In this document: piece after piece, positions 7,606 to 15,851 of the stretch
Numbering within the stretch: position 1 is the first letter of the stretch
Layout: each line of letters begins with the position of its first letter
Source of the DNA: Mycobacterium gordonae
GTDB lineage: Bacteria > Actinomycetota > Actinomycetes > Mycobacteriales > Mycobacteriaceae
Length of the DNA stretch: 64,000 nt
Direction of reading: 5' to 3'
Assembly (NCBI RefSeq): GCF_017086405.1
Contig: NZ_CP070973.1
Coordinates: forward strand, 6,418,739 to 6,482,738
Translations under genes and position numbers: made by a program
The notes under the pieces: model-generated
Seen by the model: the letters and a program-made list of their open reading frames with translations, nothing else
What the model was told of the DNA's origin: nothing
Database searches by the model: none

Positions 7606-8547
7606 CTACGGCGTATCGCGGCGGGCAACCTTAGTGGGCCGGGCGGTGCGCCAGTCCTCGACGTCGGGCGGTAGGCCGACGGGGAATCTGTTTTCGTTGT
7701 GGGCCGCCCAGTGGGCGTGTCCGAGTTCGTGGACATGGAACGCATGCCGCAGCGCCTCGGTGAAGCCCATGGCGTCGGCGGCAGCGTTGACCGAGGCCTT
7801 CACCAGAAGCGAAGCCATGGTGGGGCGTTCGGCGATGCGGCGAGCGAATTCGAGTGTCTTCTGCTCGAGTTCGTCGAGCGGGAAAACCTTGGACACCATG
7901 CCCAGTCGGTAGGCCTCGTCGGCGTCCAGCGAATCACCGGTCAGCAGCAGCTCTTTGGCCTTGCGGGCACCGAATTCCCAGGGGTGCGCATAATATTCGA
8001 CGCCTGGCATGCCCAACCGGACCGCGACGACGTCGCTGAATTTGGCGTTATCGGCGGCCACGATCAGATCGCACGCCCAGATCAGCATCAGACCAGCCGA
8101 GATGGCGTTGCCCTGCACCTGGGCAATGGTGATCTTGCGCAGATCACGCCAGCGCCGGGTGTTCTCGAAGAAGAAGTGCCACTCCTGGTGGTAGAGCTTT
8201 TCGACGATCGGCTCCAGGGTGGCGCCGTGCGAGCGGAAGGTCGGATGCTGGTGCGGCCCGGGCGCGCGCTCCAGCACCGCTTCCTCAGATCCGAGGTCGT
8301 GGCCGGCGGAAAAGTTGCGCCCACGCGCCGCCAGTATGACTACGCGCACCGTGTCGTCAGCCTCCGCGCGGGCGAACGCCGCGTCGAGCTGCACCAGCAG
8401 AGTGCGGTTCTGCGCATTGTGGGCGTCTGGCCGGTTCAGCCAGATCCGCGCGATGCGTCCCTCGTCGAGAGTTTCGTAGACCACCATTTGCGGGGTTTCG
8501 GCGTTCTGCGACTCAGCGCCAACGTTGGTCTGATCGGAGACTGTCAT
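7606..8547 (-). CDS. Crotonase-fold (enoyl-CoA hydratase/isomerase family) protein lacking both catalytic Glu
   Basis: A 313-residue member of the crotonase family. The oxyanion-hole segment is present (GRNFSAGHDLG), as is the second oxyanion glycine region (VQGNAISAGLMLIWACDL). At the two positions where true hydratases carry Glu (GGGCEL and PEI in the standard proteins) this protein reads AGLML and FSDVVAVRLG. It is therefore probably not a classical hydratase; an isomerase, hydrolase or other acyl-CoA activity is possible. I chose the ATG at 8547 because AGGTGGGG lies 5 nt upstream; the longer GTG start at 8562 would sit inside that ribosome site. First gene of a two-gene unit with the SDR, next to a divergently controlled TetR gene. 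Confidence 0.82.
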   Translation of the reverse strand: MTVSDQTNVGAESQNAETPQMVVYETLDEGRIARIWLNRPDAHNAQNRTLLVQLDAAFARAEADDTVRVVILAARGRNFSAGHDLGSEEAVLERAPGPHQHPTFRSHGATLEPIVEKLYHQEWHFFFENTRRWRDLRKITIAQVQGNAISAGLMLIWACDLIVAADNAKFSDVVAVRLGMPGVEYYAHPWEFGARKAKELLLTGDSLDADEAYRLGMVSKVFPLDELEQKTLEFARRIAERPTMASLLVKASVNAAADAMGFTEALRHAFHVHELGHAHWAAHNENRFPVGLPPDVEDWRTARPTKVARRDTP

Positions 8548-8656
8548 TCCGCCCCACCTCACTTGTCACGGGCTTGGGCTTTACACATTACGGCGAGTAT
8601 GTAAGCGACGTGTCATGGGGTTGGGCGGGCCACGGCCGCCCGCAGTCGCAGGTTGA

Positions 8657-9256
8657 TCACCCGCCGGTCGAGGTCAGATGCCGAACCATCAGCGCGTGCG
8701 CCATACCCCGAGCTCGCCGAGCAGCGCAAAGGTCACCTTCCGACCCGGCGATCACAGCGCCGATGAGTAGTATGTTCACCGAACCGACGAACGAACTCAC
8801 GTCCGTCAGCCCGGCCTGCAAAGCACGCTCGCGAACCATTTCACAGATGCTGTACAGGCAGTTCATGCTGATCTCATCGACGTGCTGTTCATGGCCCATT
8901 TCAATCAACACGTTCAACGGTGACCCACCCCCGCACCCGTCGAAGTCGATGATCCAGTCGTGCAGCACGTCGAAAATCGCCAAAATCTGACCCTGCGCCG
9001 TATCTCCTCGCAGCCGTGATTTGAATTCCAGCTGAGAACACGTCCACAGCTGGTCGCGGCGCCGCAGCACGGCCGAGGTCAATGCCTGCGTATCCGGGAA
9101 ATGCCGCCCGAGCTCTGCCCGGCTCAGGTCGACCGCAGTGGCGACGTCGTCGAGGTCGATCGCGCGGACGCCGTATCGGGCAAACAGCGCATAAGCGGCG
9201 CCCAGAATGCTTTCACGCCGGCTCGCGTGGGAATCGGAGCGTGCTTCCGCAGCCAT
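8657..9256 (-). CDS. TetR/AcrR-family transcriptional regulator
   Basis: A 199-residue regulator. The N-terminal helix-turn-helix domain is clear (SRRESILGAAYALFARYGVR, then VATAVDLSRAELGRHFPDTQ). The C-terminal ligand domain is unassigned and contains a Cys/Gly-rich turn (DFDGCGGGSP). It reads in the same direction as the crotonase-SDR pair, 109 bp upstream of it, and is divergent from the otsA unit. It most likely represses the crotonase-SDR genes and its own promoter in response to an acyl-CoA or lipid ligand (inference from family and position). GAGGAAGG lies about 12 nt before the ATG. No clear palindromic operator was identified in the 109-bp gap. Confidence 0.85.
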   Translation of the reverse strand: MAAEARSDSHASRRESILGAAYALFARYGVRAIDLDDVATAVDLSRAELGRHFPDTQALTSAVLRRRDQLWTCSQLEFKSRLRGDTAQGQILAIFDVLHDWIIDFDGCGGGSPLNVLIEMGHEQHVDEISMNCLYSICEMVRERALQAGLTDVSSFVGSVNILLIGAVIAGSEGDLCAARRARGMAHALMVRHLTSTGG

Positions 9257-9449
9257 GAATGTGGTCAGCCTTCCTCCGTCAGCCCCTTCAACGAGGAATA
9301 TTACATGAAATTAATCTCCTGTATTCAACTACATACTTGAGGGTGTTGGGCACCTGGCCGGCGTCGGCCGATGCGGACACCGGCGCTACGGCGGCCGGCC
9401 GCACTTGCGCTCTCGGCGGACTCACGAGGGGCCATTACCCGACTTGGCT

Positions 9450-9462
9450 TAGCATTGTCCAA
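9450..9462 (+). promoter_or_regulatory. Putative -10 box of a leaderless otsA-unit transcript
   Basis: TAGCAT at 9450-9455 precedes the ATG at 9462 by six bases, the spacing expected for a leaderless mRNA starting at or next to that ATG. No clear -35 element is visible. Pattern-based only. Confidence 0.35.
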
Positions 9463-9626
9463 TGCCCACAAAAACGGACCATGGTGACATCGGCGACGTG
9501 GAACCGCTGGCCGACAGCACCGCAAGCCAGGCCCGGCGCGTCGTCGCCGCCTACGCCACCGACGCCGACGAGTGCCGCGTCTTTCTATCCATGCTCGGTA
9601 TTGGTCCGGCGAAGCACGACAACTAA
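9462..9626 (+). CDS. Small conserved protein upstream of otsA, Rv3489-like
   Basis: A 54-residue frame starting MPTKTDHGDIGDVEPLADST and ending MLGIGPAKHDN. The central part YATDADECRVFLSML is predicted helical with one Cys. Its TAA stop shares its last base with the otsA ATG (TAATG at 9624-9628), so the two are translationally coupled. M. tuberculosis has a similarly small gene, Rv3489, in the same place (from memory). A TAGCAT hexamer upstream suggests a leaderless transcript covering this gene and otsA. Function unknown; the fixed overlap argues for a role linked to trehalose synthesis or control of otsA translation. Confidence 0.72.
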   Translation: MPTKTDHGDIGDVEPLADSTASQARRVVAAYATDADECRVFLSMLGIGPAKHDN

Positions 9627-11128
9627 TGGCTGCCAGAGGCAGCCGAGCCTCACAGGCCACGTCAACGGCTTTCGGAGACTCCGACTTCGTGGTGGTCGCC
9701 AACCGACTCCCGGTCGACATGGAACGACTGCCCGACGGCAGCACCACCTGGAAGCGCAGCCCCGGCGGACTGGTCACGGCCCTCGAGCCGCTGTTGCGCA
9801 AACGGAGCGGGGCCTGGATCGGCTGGCCCGGCCTCGTCAGTGACAACGTCACCGAGCCGGACGAGGAGCCGATCGTCCAGGACGAGCTGCAACTTCATCC
9901 GGTGTGGCTGAGCGCCGAGGATGTCGCGGAGTACTACGAGGGCTTCTCCAATGCCACCCTGTGGCCGCTGTACCACGACGTCATCGTCAAGCCGATCTAC
10001 CACCGCGAATGGTGGGACCGCTATGTCGACGTCAACCGCCGGTTCGCCGAGGCCACCGCCCGCGCGGCCGCCAAGAACGGCACCGTCTGGGTGCAGGACT
10101 ACCAGCTGCAACTGGTGCCGAAGATGCTGCGCACCCTGCGACCGGACCTGACCATCGGCTTCTTCCTGCACATCCCGTTCCCACCGGTCGAACTGTTCCG
10201 GCAAATGCCGTGGCGCACCGAGATCATCGAGGGCCTGCTCGGCGCGGATCTGGTGGGGTTCCATCTGGCCGGCGGCGCCCAGAACTTCCTGGTGCTGGCT
10301 CGGCAACTGATCGGCGCCAACACCTCACGGGGTTCGGTGGGAGTACGGTCGCGATTCGGTGAGGTGGAGTACGACTCCCGTGTGGTGCGCGTGGGAGCGT
10401 TCCCGATCTCCATCGATTCCGGCGCGCTCGACCACGCCGCCCGGCACCGCAACATCCGCCGTCGGGCCCGCGAGATCCGCGCCGAGCTCGGCAACCCGCG
10501 CAAGGTGCTGCTCGGCGTCGACCGGCTCGACTACACCAAGGGCATCGACGTCCGGCTCCGCGCCTTCAACGAACTGCTCGAAGAAGGTCGCGCAAAACGG
10601 GACGACACCGTGCTGATCCAGTTGGCCACGCCCAGCCGGGAGCGCGTCGAGAGCTACCAGATCCTGCGCAACGACATCGAGCGACAGGTGGGCCACATCA
10701 ACGGCGAATACGCCGAGGTCGCCCACCCGGTCGTGCACTATCTGCACCGCCCGGTCCCCCGCGACGAACTCATCGCGTTCTTCGTCGCCAGCGACGTCAT
10801 GCTGGTCACCCCACTGCGCGACGGGATGAACCTGGTGGCCAAGGAGTACGTCGCCTGCCGCAGCGACCTGGGCGGCGCTCTGGTCCTGTCCGAATTCACC
10901 GGCGCCGCAGCAGAGCTCCGGCAGGCTTATCTGGTCAACCCGCACGACCTGGAGGGTGTCAAGGACGCGATCGAGGCGGCGCTCACCCAAACCGAAGAGG
11001 AGGGCCGGCGCCGGATGCGCGCGATGCGCCGCCAGGTCCTGGCCCACGACGTAGACCGTTGGGCCCGCGCGTTTCTGGACGCGCTCGCCTCAGGAGCGGA
11101 AGACCCGCAGCCGGGTGCCCGCTCCTGA
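9626..11128 (+). CDS. otsA: Alpha,alpha-trehalose-phosphate synthase (UDP/ADP-glucose forming)
   Basis: GT20-family OtsA makes trehalose-6-phosphate from a nucleotide glucose and glucose-6-phosphate, the first step of the OtsA-OtsB trehalose route; it is cytoplasmic. Signatures in order are VVVANRLPVD with GGLVTALEP, the FSNATLWPLYHD and HREWWDRYVDVN segments, VWVQDYQLQLVP and FFLHIPFPP, GVDRLDYTKGIDVRL, and RDGMNLVAKEYVACR near the donor site. I chose the ATG at 9626, which gives 500 residues, the M. tuberculosis length, and overlaps the preceding small gene; a GTG at 9572 would add 18 unlikely residues. The C-terminal tail (GAEDPQPGARS) is short and variable. Confidence 0.96.
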   Translation: MAARGSRASQATSTAFGDSDFVVVANRLPVDMERLPDGSTTWKRSPGGLVTALEPLLRKRSGAWIGWPGLVSDNVTEPDEEPIVQDELQLHPVWLSAEDVAEYYEGFSNATLWPLYHDVIVKPIYHREWWDRYVDVNRRFAEATARAAAKNGTVWVQDYQLQLVPKMLRTLRPDLTIGFFLHIPFPPVELFRQMPWRTEIIEGLLGADLVGFHLAGGAQNFLVLARQLIGANTSRGSVGVRSRFGEVEYDSRVVRVGAFPISIDSGALDHAARHRNIRRRAREIRAELGNPRKVLLGVDRLDYTKGIDVRLRAFNELLEEGRAKRDDTVLIQLATPSRERVESYQILRNDIERQVGHINGEYAEVAHPVVHYLHRPVPRDELIAFFVASDVMLVTPLRDGMNLVAKEYVACRSDLGGALVLSEFTGAAAELRQAYLVNPHDLEGVKDAIEAALTQTEEEGRRRMRAMRRQVLAHDVDRWARAFLDALASGAEDPQPGARS

Positions 11129-11164
11129 GCGTCCGATTCGATGGTTTTCGCGGCTGATCGCTGT

Positions 11165-11179
11165 GATACTGGACGGGTG
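11165..11179 (+). promoter_or_regulatory. -10 box and leaderless start of the secreted Rv3491-like gene
   Basis: GATACT at 11165-11170 is followed after six bases by the GTG at 11177, the classical arrangement of a mycobacterial leaderless transcript. The -35 region is poor. The promoter lies just after the otsA stop. Confidence 0.45.
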
Positions 11180-11755
11180 AAAATCCGTCGCGGGCTGGCC
11201 GCCGGTGCCGCCATCGGTTCGGCCGTCGCAGCAGGCATGGCTCTGGAATCGGAAAGTCCCGCGTATGCGATCGGCCCGCCTGCGGACGGTGCCTACACCC
11301 TGAACGAGGCGGGCGTTTCCGGCACCACCTGGAACATCACGGCCCTGTGTGCGCAGCCGTCGGGAACCCGCAACATGAATGACTACTCCGACCCCATCGT
11401 GTTCGCGATGAACTGCGCGCTGAACGTGGTGAGTACGACCCCGGCGAACAACAGCCGCGCCGAACATCTGCAGAATTTCAGCGCCAGGGCCCGCATGAGC
11501 AGCATGCTGTGGACCTTCACCGTGAGCAAGCCCGAGGGTGTGTCCTGCCCGGGCGGCGGCTTCGGCGAGACCAGTGAGACCTACGCGTTCAGCGACGAAA
11601 CCCTGACCGGCACCCACACCACATTGCACGGTGCGGTGTGCGGACTGCAGCCGGACATGAAGAAGGAATCGTTCTCGCTGCAACTCGTGGGTCCGCCGCC
11701 CAGCCCGGTGCAGCGTTACCCGATGGACTGCAACGAGATCGCGATCTGCTTCTAG
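11177..11755 (+). CDS. Secreted protein, Rv3491-like
   Basis: A 192-residue exported protein, the length I recall for M. tuberculosis Rv3491. Residues 1-31 form a signal peptide (MKIRRGLAAGAAIGSAVAAG onward) with a likely cleavage after AYA. The mature domain has paired Cys (TALCAQP, AMNCALN, GVSCPGGG, AVCGLQ, DCNEIAIC), implying three disulfides and a compact extracellular fold of unknown activity. The GTG at 11177 is preferred because the signal peptide starts there and a -10 box sits at leaderless spacing. It is convergent with the last gene of the mce4 operon; the stop lies at the junction of an 18-bp tandem duplication. Confidence 0.85.
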   Translation: MKIRRGLAAGAAIGSAVAAGMALESESPAYAIGPPADGAYTLNEAGVSGTTWNITALCAQPSGTRNMNDYSDPIVFAMNCALNVVSTTPANNSRAEHLQNFSARARMSSMLWTFTVSKPEGVSCPGGGFGETSETYAFSDETLTGTHTTLHGAVCGLQPDMKKESFSLQLVGPPPSPVQRYPMDCNEIAICF

Positions 11756-11772
11756 ATCGCGATCAGCTTCTA
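11737..11772. repeat. 18-bp tandem duplication at two convergent stop codons
   Basis: Two adjacent 18-bp units, 11737-11754 and 11755-11772, are identical except for one base (CTGC versus CAGC). Each contains GATCGCGATC and ends TTCTA. The stop TAG of the Rv3491-like gene (11753-11755) and the stop of the convergent Mce-associated gene (CTA at 11770-11772) both come from this unit. A small slippage duplication is the simplest explanation. Confidence 0.8.
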
Positions 11773-12261
11773 GATCGGTGTGATGTAGGAGATCAGCCAC
11801 TTGCCGCCGACGCGCGTGAACTCGACCCGCAACCGGCTGCCGTCGTAGTGCGGCTCGCGTGACTTGTCGGTCACGATGCGGTTCATGTACACCATCGCGG
11901 TCGCCGAATTGCGTTTGGCCGCCATGACTCCCACGCCCACCACGTTGGCCTGGACCACCATCTCCCGCTTCTTCGCCTCGGGGATGATCTGCGCGTTGAC
12001 GACCTTCTTGAACTCCTGGCGGTAGTCGGGCGTCAGCAGTGGGTAGACGTCGTTGAGGCTGCGCTCGATGGTCTGGAAGTCGTAGCCGAAGAACTGCGGG
12101 ATTTCCTTCTCGGCCAGCTTCGGCAACTCCGCCCGGGCGGCCTGTTCACCCTGGGTCTCGATCCGGTCCCAGTAGAACCAGCCGCCGGCGGCCGAGAGCG
12201 CCACCACGGCCGCAGCCGCGAGAGCACCGGCCACGGTGAACAGCCACCGCAACCGGCGCAT
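11770..12261 (-). CDS. mas4B: Mce-associated membrane protein (Rv3492c-like)
   Basis: A 163-residue protein with one N-terminal transmembrane helix (LFTVAGALAAAAVVALSAAG, about 6-28) and an external alpha/beta domain of the Mce-associated (Mam/Mas) type, related in fold to NTF2-like proteins. Family members accompany every mce operon and are thought to stabilise or help assemble the Mce complex; the Mce4 system imports cholesterol. It is the last gene of the mce4 operon, and its ATG shares one base with the stop of the preceding gene (TGATG). Symbol given by synteny with Rv3492c. Convergent with the Rv3491-like gene across a small tandem repeat. Confidence 0.88.
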   Translation of the reverse strand: MRRLRWLFTVAGALAAAAVVALSAAGGWFYWDRIETQGEQAARAELPKLAEKEIPQFFGYDFQTIERSLNDVYPLLTPDYRQEFKKVVNAQIIPEAKKREMVVQANVVGVGVMAAKRNSATAMVYMNRIVTDKSREPHYDGSRLRVEFTRVGGKWLISYITPI

Positions 12262-13013
12262 CAGTTGCCTCCGTCGGGATACGTCAGGTCATAGCCGGTC
12301 ATCTGGCCGCGTTCGTCCTGGTGCACGATGACCCGCAACCGATACGGCTGGGACGGCTTGTTCACCCCGTCGATGTCGGCGACGGTGACCCGGACCGCGA
12401 CCAGCACCGACGCGTTGTCGCTGACGTTGTCGATGCCTTCCAGTGCGGCGCCGTTGATCACCGCTTCGGAGGTGGCGTTGGTCTTGCGGAACAGTTGTTT
12501 GAGGAACTCGACGTTCTCCGCACCGAACTTGCTGCGCAGCGGACCGCTGGTGCCATTGACGAACCGGTTGACCGACTCGTCGATGGTGTCCTGGGTGTAG
12601 CTGAACATGTTGACCACGGTCTGCGAGGCCGTGTCGACGAAGCGTTGCTCGCGGGCCTGCCGCGCCTGCGCGGCACGGTGCTGCCCGGCCAGCACGGCGA
12701 CGCCCCACACCAGCCCGCCGATCAGCAGTACCGACGCCGCCAGGCAGACCCACCCGACCATCGCGCCATGCGGTCGGCGCCGCCGCGGCGGCCGGGCGCC
12801 GACCGACCGCGTGTTCCTGCCCCTAACCGCCCGCTTGGGCGCCGGTTTGGTCTGCCTGGTCTCGAAGGTGGTGTCCGCACCGCCCGCGGTCGTCCCGCTG
12901 TCGTCGGCTCCCGCGGCGCCCACGGACGCGCCTTTGGGCGGACCGGCCGCGCGCGAGGCCCGGCGGCGGACGCGCTGAGTCGTCGCCTGTTCTTCTGTCA
13001 CCACTGAATCCAC
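12261..13013 (-). CDS. mas4A: Mce-associated membrane protein (Rv3493c-like)
   Basis: A 250-residue protein with a basic, Ala/Pro-rich cytoplasmic tail of about 85 residues (RVRRRASRAAGPPKG, PPRRRRPHG), a transmembrane helix (VGWVCLAASVLLIGGLVWGV) and an external Mce-associated domain with TVVNMFSYTQDTIDESVNRF. It probably pairs with the smaller downstream homologue to support the Mce4 transporter. The start is the GTG at 13013, overlapping the TAG of mce4F by one base (TAGTG); a second GTG three codons later is possible. Symbol by synteny with Rv3493c. Confidence 0.87.
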   Translation of the reverse strand: MDSVVTEEQATTQRVRRRASRAAGPPKGASVGAAGADDSGTTAGGADTTFETRQTKPAPKRAVRGRNTRSVGARPPRRRRPHGAMVGWVCLAASVLLIGGLVWGVAVLAGQHRAAQARQAREQRFVDTASQTVVNMFSYTQDTIDESVNRFVNGTSGPLRSKFGAENVEFLKQLFRKTNATSEAVINGAALEGIDNVSDNASVLVAVRVTVADIDGVNKPSQPYRLRVIVHQDERGQMTGYDLTYPDGGN

Positions 13014-14686
13014 TAAAAGGTTTTCGGAGCAAGCATGAGGTCCACCCAGCTCTCGGCGCCGGAGGTACCGGCAACGCCGGACGCGAAGATACCAGTGCCG
13101 CCCGCCGGATCCTTGAACCGGCCGGTGGACGGGTCATAGGTGGCGGTGTAGCCGGCCCCGTTGGCCTCCGGCGCCGGACCGGTGCCCAGCGGCGGCCCGG
13201 GCGGCTCGATGTACTTGGGGTAGGGCAGCTGTGGGGGCACCGGCGGATAATTCGGTGGCATCCACGACGGGTTACCCGGCGGCGGGGGGACGTTGTTGGG
13301 CGGCGGCGGGTCGTAAGCCGGCTGGTTGGGAGCCGGACCCGGGCCGGGCGTCACCCCGGGCGGGGGCGGGCCGACGATCGGGATGCCCGGATCGGGGTCG
13401 GCACCCGGCGGGATGTAGGGGAAGTGGTTGGGCGGCAGGATATTCAGCCCATTGGTGACCGGCGTGCCGTACGGGATCGGCGGTCCCCGCCACGGGTTGG
13501 TGCCGACCGGGACATAGCCTCGCGGGTCACGGCACAACTGCACCGTCGGTGCCCGCTTGCCCGGGAATTCCTGACACGGGTAGTTGCGGGCGCCACGCAC
13601 GGTGGTCGGGTCGTTCTGCGCCGTCTTGCAGTACATGTCGCGCGGCACTTCCCGCACCGTCTCGTCGGCGGGTGTGCGCATCAACGGCGAGGGAATGAAA
13701 CCGGTGCTGCACGGCGGCGGGTCGTTGAGGTCGAGCTTGAAGTCCAGCTTCGCGCCTTCGTCCTGCGGTTCGCCGCCGGCGGCGGTGGTGATTGCGGCGA
13801 ACAGCGCCGGAAACACCACGAGCAGCTGCTCGATCGACTTGTGGTAGATCACCCCGACCCGGCCCAGGTTGGCCATGTTGGCCGCCAACGCGGGGAAGGA
13901 CGGACGGATGCCGGCGAAGGTCTCATTGGCCTCGTCGAGCGCACCCGGCGCGGTCGCGAGCGTGTCGCGCAACCGCGGGTCGGCGCGGCGCACCTCGGAG
14001 GTGAAGCGTGCCAGCCCGTCGGACAGCGACTTGATGTCGGCGCCGGCGCGGACCTGAGCCTGCAGGAAGGGGCCGACCTGGTCGATCAGCTGCGAGACCT
14101 GCGGGTAGTTGGTGTTGGCCTCGTCGACCAGCAGCCGCGCCGATTCGACCAGCCGGGCCAGCTCCGGACCGGTGCCGTTGGTCGCCAGGAACGCCTCGTG
14201 CAACACCTCGCGCAACCGGGTGTCACCGAGGCTGTTGACCAGCGTCTCCGCCTTCTTCAGCAGGTCGGCGACGTCCTGACCGATCCGGGTGTTGGCACGG
14301 TCGATCTTGGCTCCGTTGCGTAACTTGCCCGGTGCCGGGTTGGCCGGCGGCACCAGGTCGATGTACTGCTCGCCGATGGCCGACACGCTCTTGACCGTCG
14401 CCGTGACGTTCGACGGGACCGGGGTGCCGCTGTTGAGCCGCATCTCGGCGGTGACGCCATCCGGATTGAGCTGCACCGACTCCACCCGGCCGACCGCGAC
14501 ACCGCGGTAGGTGACGTTGGCGTTCTTGTAGATACCGCCGCCGGCAGCGAAATCGGCGCTCACGCCATAGGTTCCGATGCCGAACGTGGACGGCAGGCGC
14601 AGGTAGAAGATCGCCATCACCGTCAGGGTGATCGCGGTAATGACCGCGAATATGGACAGCTGGATCTTGGTGAGTCTGTCGATCAT
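13013..14686 (-). CDS. mce4F: Mce4F, substrate-binding Mce protein of the cholesterol importer
   Basis: A 557-residue Mce-family protein. The N-terminal helix (IQLSIFAVITAITLTVMAIF) anchors it; the MlaD/Mce domain spans about residues 37-115 (GVSADFAAGGGIYKNANVTY, GRVESVQLN, IGEQYIDLVPP). A long helical Cholesterol_uptake/Mce-type segment follows, then an unusual Pro-rich C-terminal 130 residues (PPPPGVTPGPGPAPNQPAY and similar). The Mce helices form the periplasmic needle that carries lipid to the YrbE permease. Sixth and last Mce subunit of the operon; it starts 10 bp after lprN and its stop overlaps the next gene by one base. Confidence 0.95.
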   Translation of the reverse strand: MIDRLTKIQLSIFAVITAITLTVMAIFYLRLPSTFGIGTYGVSADFAAGGGIYKNANVTYRGVAVGRVESVQLNPDGVTAEMRLNSGTPVPSNVTATVKSVSAIGEQYIDLVPPANPAPGKLRNGAKIDRANTRIGQDVADLLKKAETLVNSLGDTRLREVLHEAFLATNGTGPELARLVESARLLVDEANTNYPQVSQLIDQVGPFLQAQVRAGADIKSLSDGLARFTSEVRRADPRLRDTLATAPGALDEANETFAGIRPSFPALAANMANLGRVGVIYHKSIEQLLVVFPALFAAITTAAGGEPQDEGAKLDFKLDLNDPPPCSTGFIPSPLMRTPADETVREVPRDMYCKTAQNDPTTVRGARNYPCQEFPGKRAPTVQLCRDPRGYVPVGTNPWRGPPIPYGTPVTNGLNILPPNHFPYIPPGADPDPGIPIVGPPPPGVTPGPGPAPNQPAYDPPPPNNVPPPPGNPSWMPPNYPPVPPQLPYPKYIEPPGPPLGTGPAPEANGAGYTATYDPSTGRFKDPAGGTGIFASGVAGTSGAESWVDLMLAPKTF

Positions 14687-14696
14687 CTTCCCGCCT

Positions 14697-15851
14697 CTAC
14701 TGCGCCGCCGTGCCGGGCGGAATCTTGAACGGGTCGGCCGCTTGTCCGGACAGGTTGGCCAGTTCGCCCATCAGGAAGTCGGGCGCGTTGAGGACCTCGT
14801 CCATGTGCATCATGTTGGGGTCCATGGCGTAACTGGTGGTGAAGAACGTTTCACCGAGCCGGCGCAACGTCAGGTCGAACGTGGTGAACACGTTGAGGTA
14901 GTCGCCGCGCACCGCCTGCTTGATGCCGAAGTTGGGGAACGGGAACGTCAGCATGATCTGCAGCGAGGTGACGAAGTTCTTCCGGTTGTCGTTGAGCGCC
15001 TTGATCGCCGAGTACAAATCCTTGAGGTCGGCGGCGAAGTCGCTCTTGGTCTTGGACAAAACGTGCGAGGTGACCGTGGCCAGCCTGTTCAGGGCGCTGA
15101 AGGCCGCGACGATGTTGTCCCGGTTCTTGTTCAGCACGCGAAGCGATTCCGGCAAGGTGTCCAGCGCGCGGCCCAGGTTGTCCTTGTCCCGCGCCAGAAC
15201 CGACGAGACGCGGTTGAGCCCCTCGACCGCGCTGATGATGTCGTTGACCTGCTTGTTGAGGCCCGAGGTCAACTCCGCCAGCCGCGGCACCAGGTCGACG
15301 AACTGGCCCTGCCGGCCCGCCACGGCCTGGTAGGTCTCGTCGGTGATCTCTTCCAGCGCACCGACATTGCCCTTGTTGACCACCACACCGAGCGCCGAGA
15401 AGACTTCCTCGGTGGTCGGGAAGCGGCCCGTACGGGACTCCGGAATCCGCGACCCGTTGCCCAATCGGCCCGTCGGGGCCTGGTCGGTGGGCGGCGCCAG
15501 ATCGATGTGCAGGGACCCCAGCAGCGAGGTCTGAGCCACCTTGGCGATCGCGTTCGCCGGCAGCACCACATTCTTGTCCAGCGCCAGTTTCACCGCGGCG
15601 TAGAAAGATCCGTCGGAACGTTGCTCGGCCGAGATCCCCGACACACTGCCCACGGTCACGTCGTCGACCATGACCGGCGAGTTCTGCGGCAACGTCGAGA
15701 CATCCGGCAGTTCGACGGTGATCGTGTAGGCGCCGCCGCCGTGCCCGGCGGTGCCGGGCAACGACAGAGAATTCAGCCCGCCGAACGAACACCCGGCGAG
15801 CAGCGTGCTGCCCGTGACGAACACGCCGGCGCGCAACAGGATTCGCTTCAT
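14697..15851 (-). CDS. lprN: Mce4E / LprN, lipoprotein subunit of the Mce4 transporter
   Basis: A 384-residue Mce lipoprotein, the usual fifth subunit. The signal peptide ends in a lipobox (GSTLLAGCSFGG), so the mature protein is lipidated at Cys about 22. The MlaD/Mce domain follows (YTITVELPDVSTLPQNSPVM, VTVGSVSGIS), then the helical region with TSGLNKQVNDIISAVEGLN. Length equals M. tuberculosis Mce4E (LprN, Rv3495c). The ATG overlaps the mce4D stop as ATGA (15848-15851), so translation is coupled. It works with the other Mce4 subunits in cholesterol uptake. Confidence 0.96.
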   Translation of the reverse strand: MKRILLRAGVFVTGSTLLAGCSFGGLNSLSLPGTAGHGGGAYTITVELPDVSTLPQNSPVMVDDVTVGSVSGISAEQRSDGSFYAAVKLALDKNVVLPANAIAKVAQTSLLGSLHIDLAPPTDQAPTGRLGNGSRIPESRTGRFPTTEEVFSALGVVVNKGNVGALEEITDETYQAVAGRQGQFVDLVPRLAELTSGLNKQVNDIISAVEGLNRVSSVLARDKDNLGRALDTLPESLRVLNKNRDNIVAAFSALNRLATVTSHVLSKTKSDFAADLKDLYSAIKALNDNRKNFVTSLQIMLTFPFPNFGIKQAVRGDYLNVFTTFDLTLRRLGETFFTTSYAMDPNMMHMDEVLNAPDFLMGELANLSGQAADPFKIPPGTAAQ

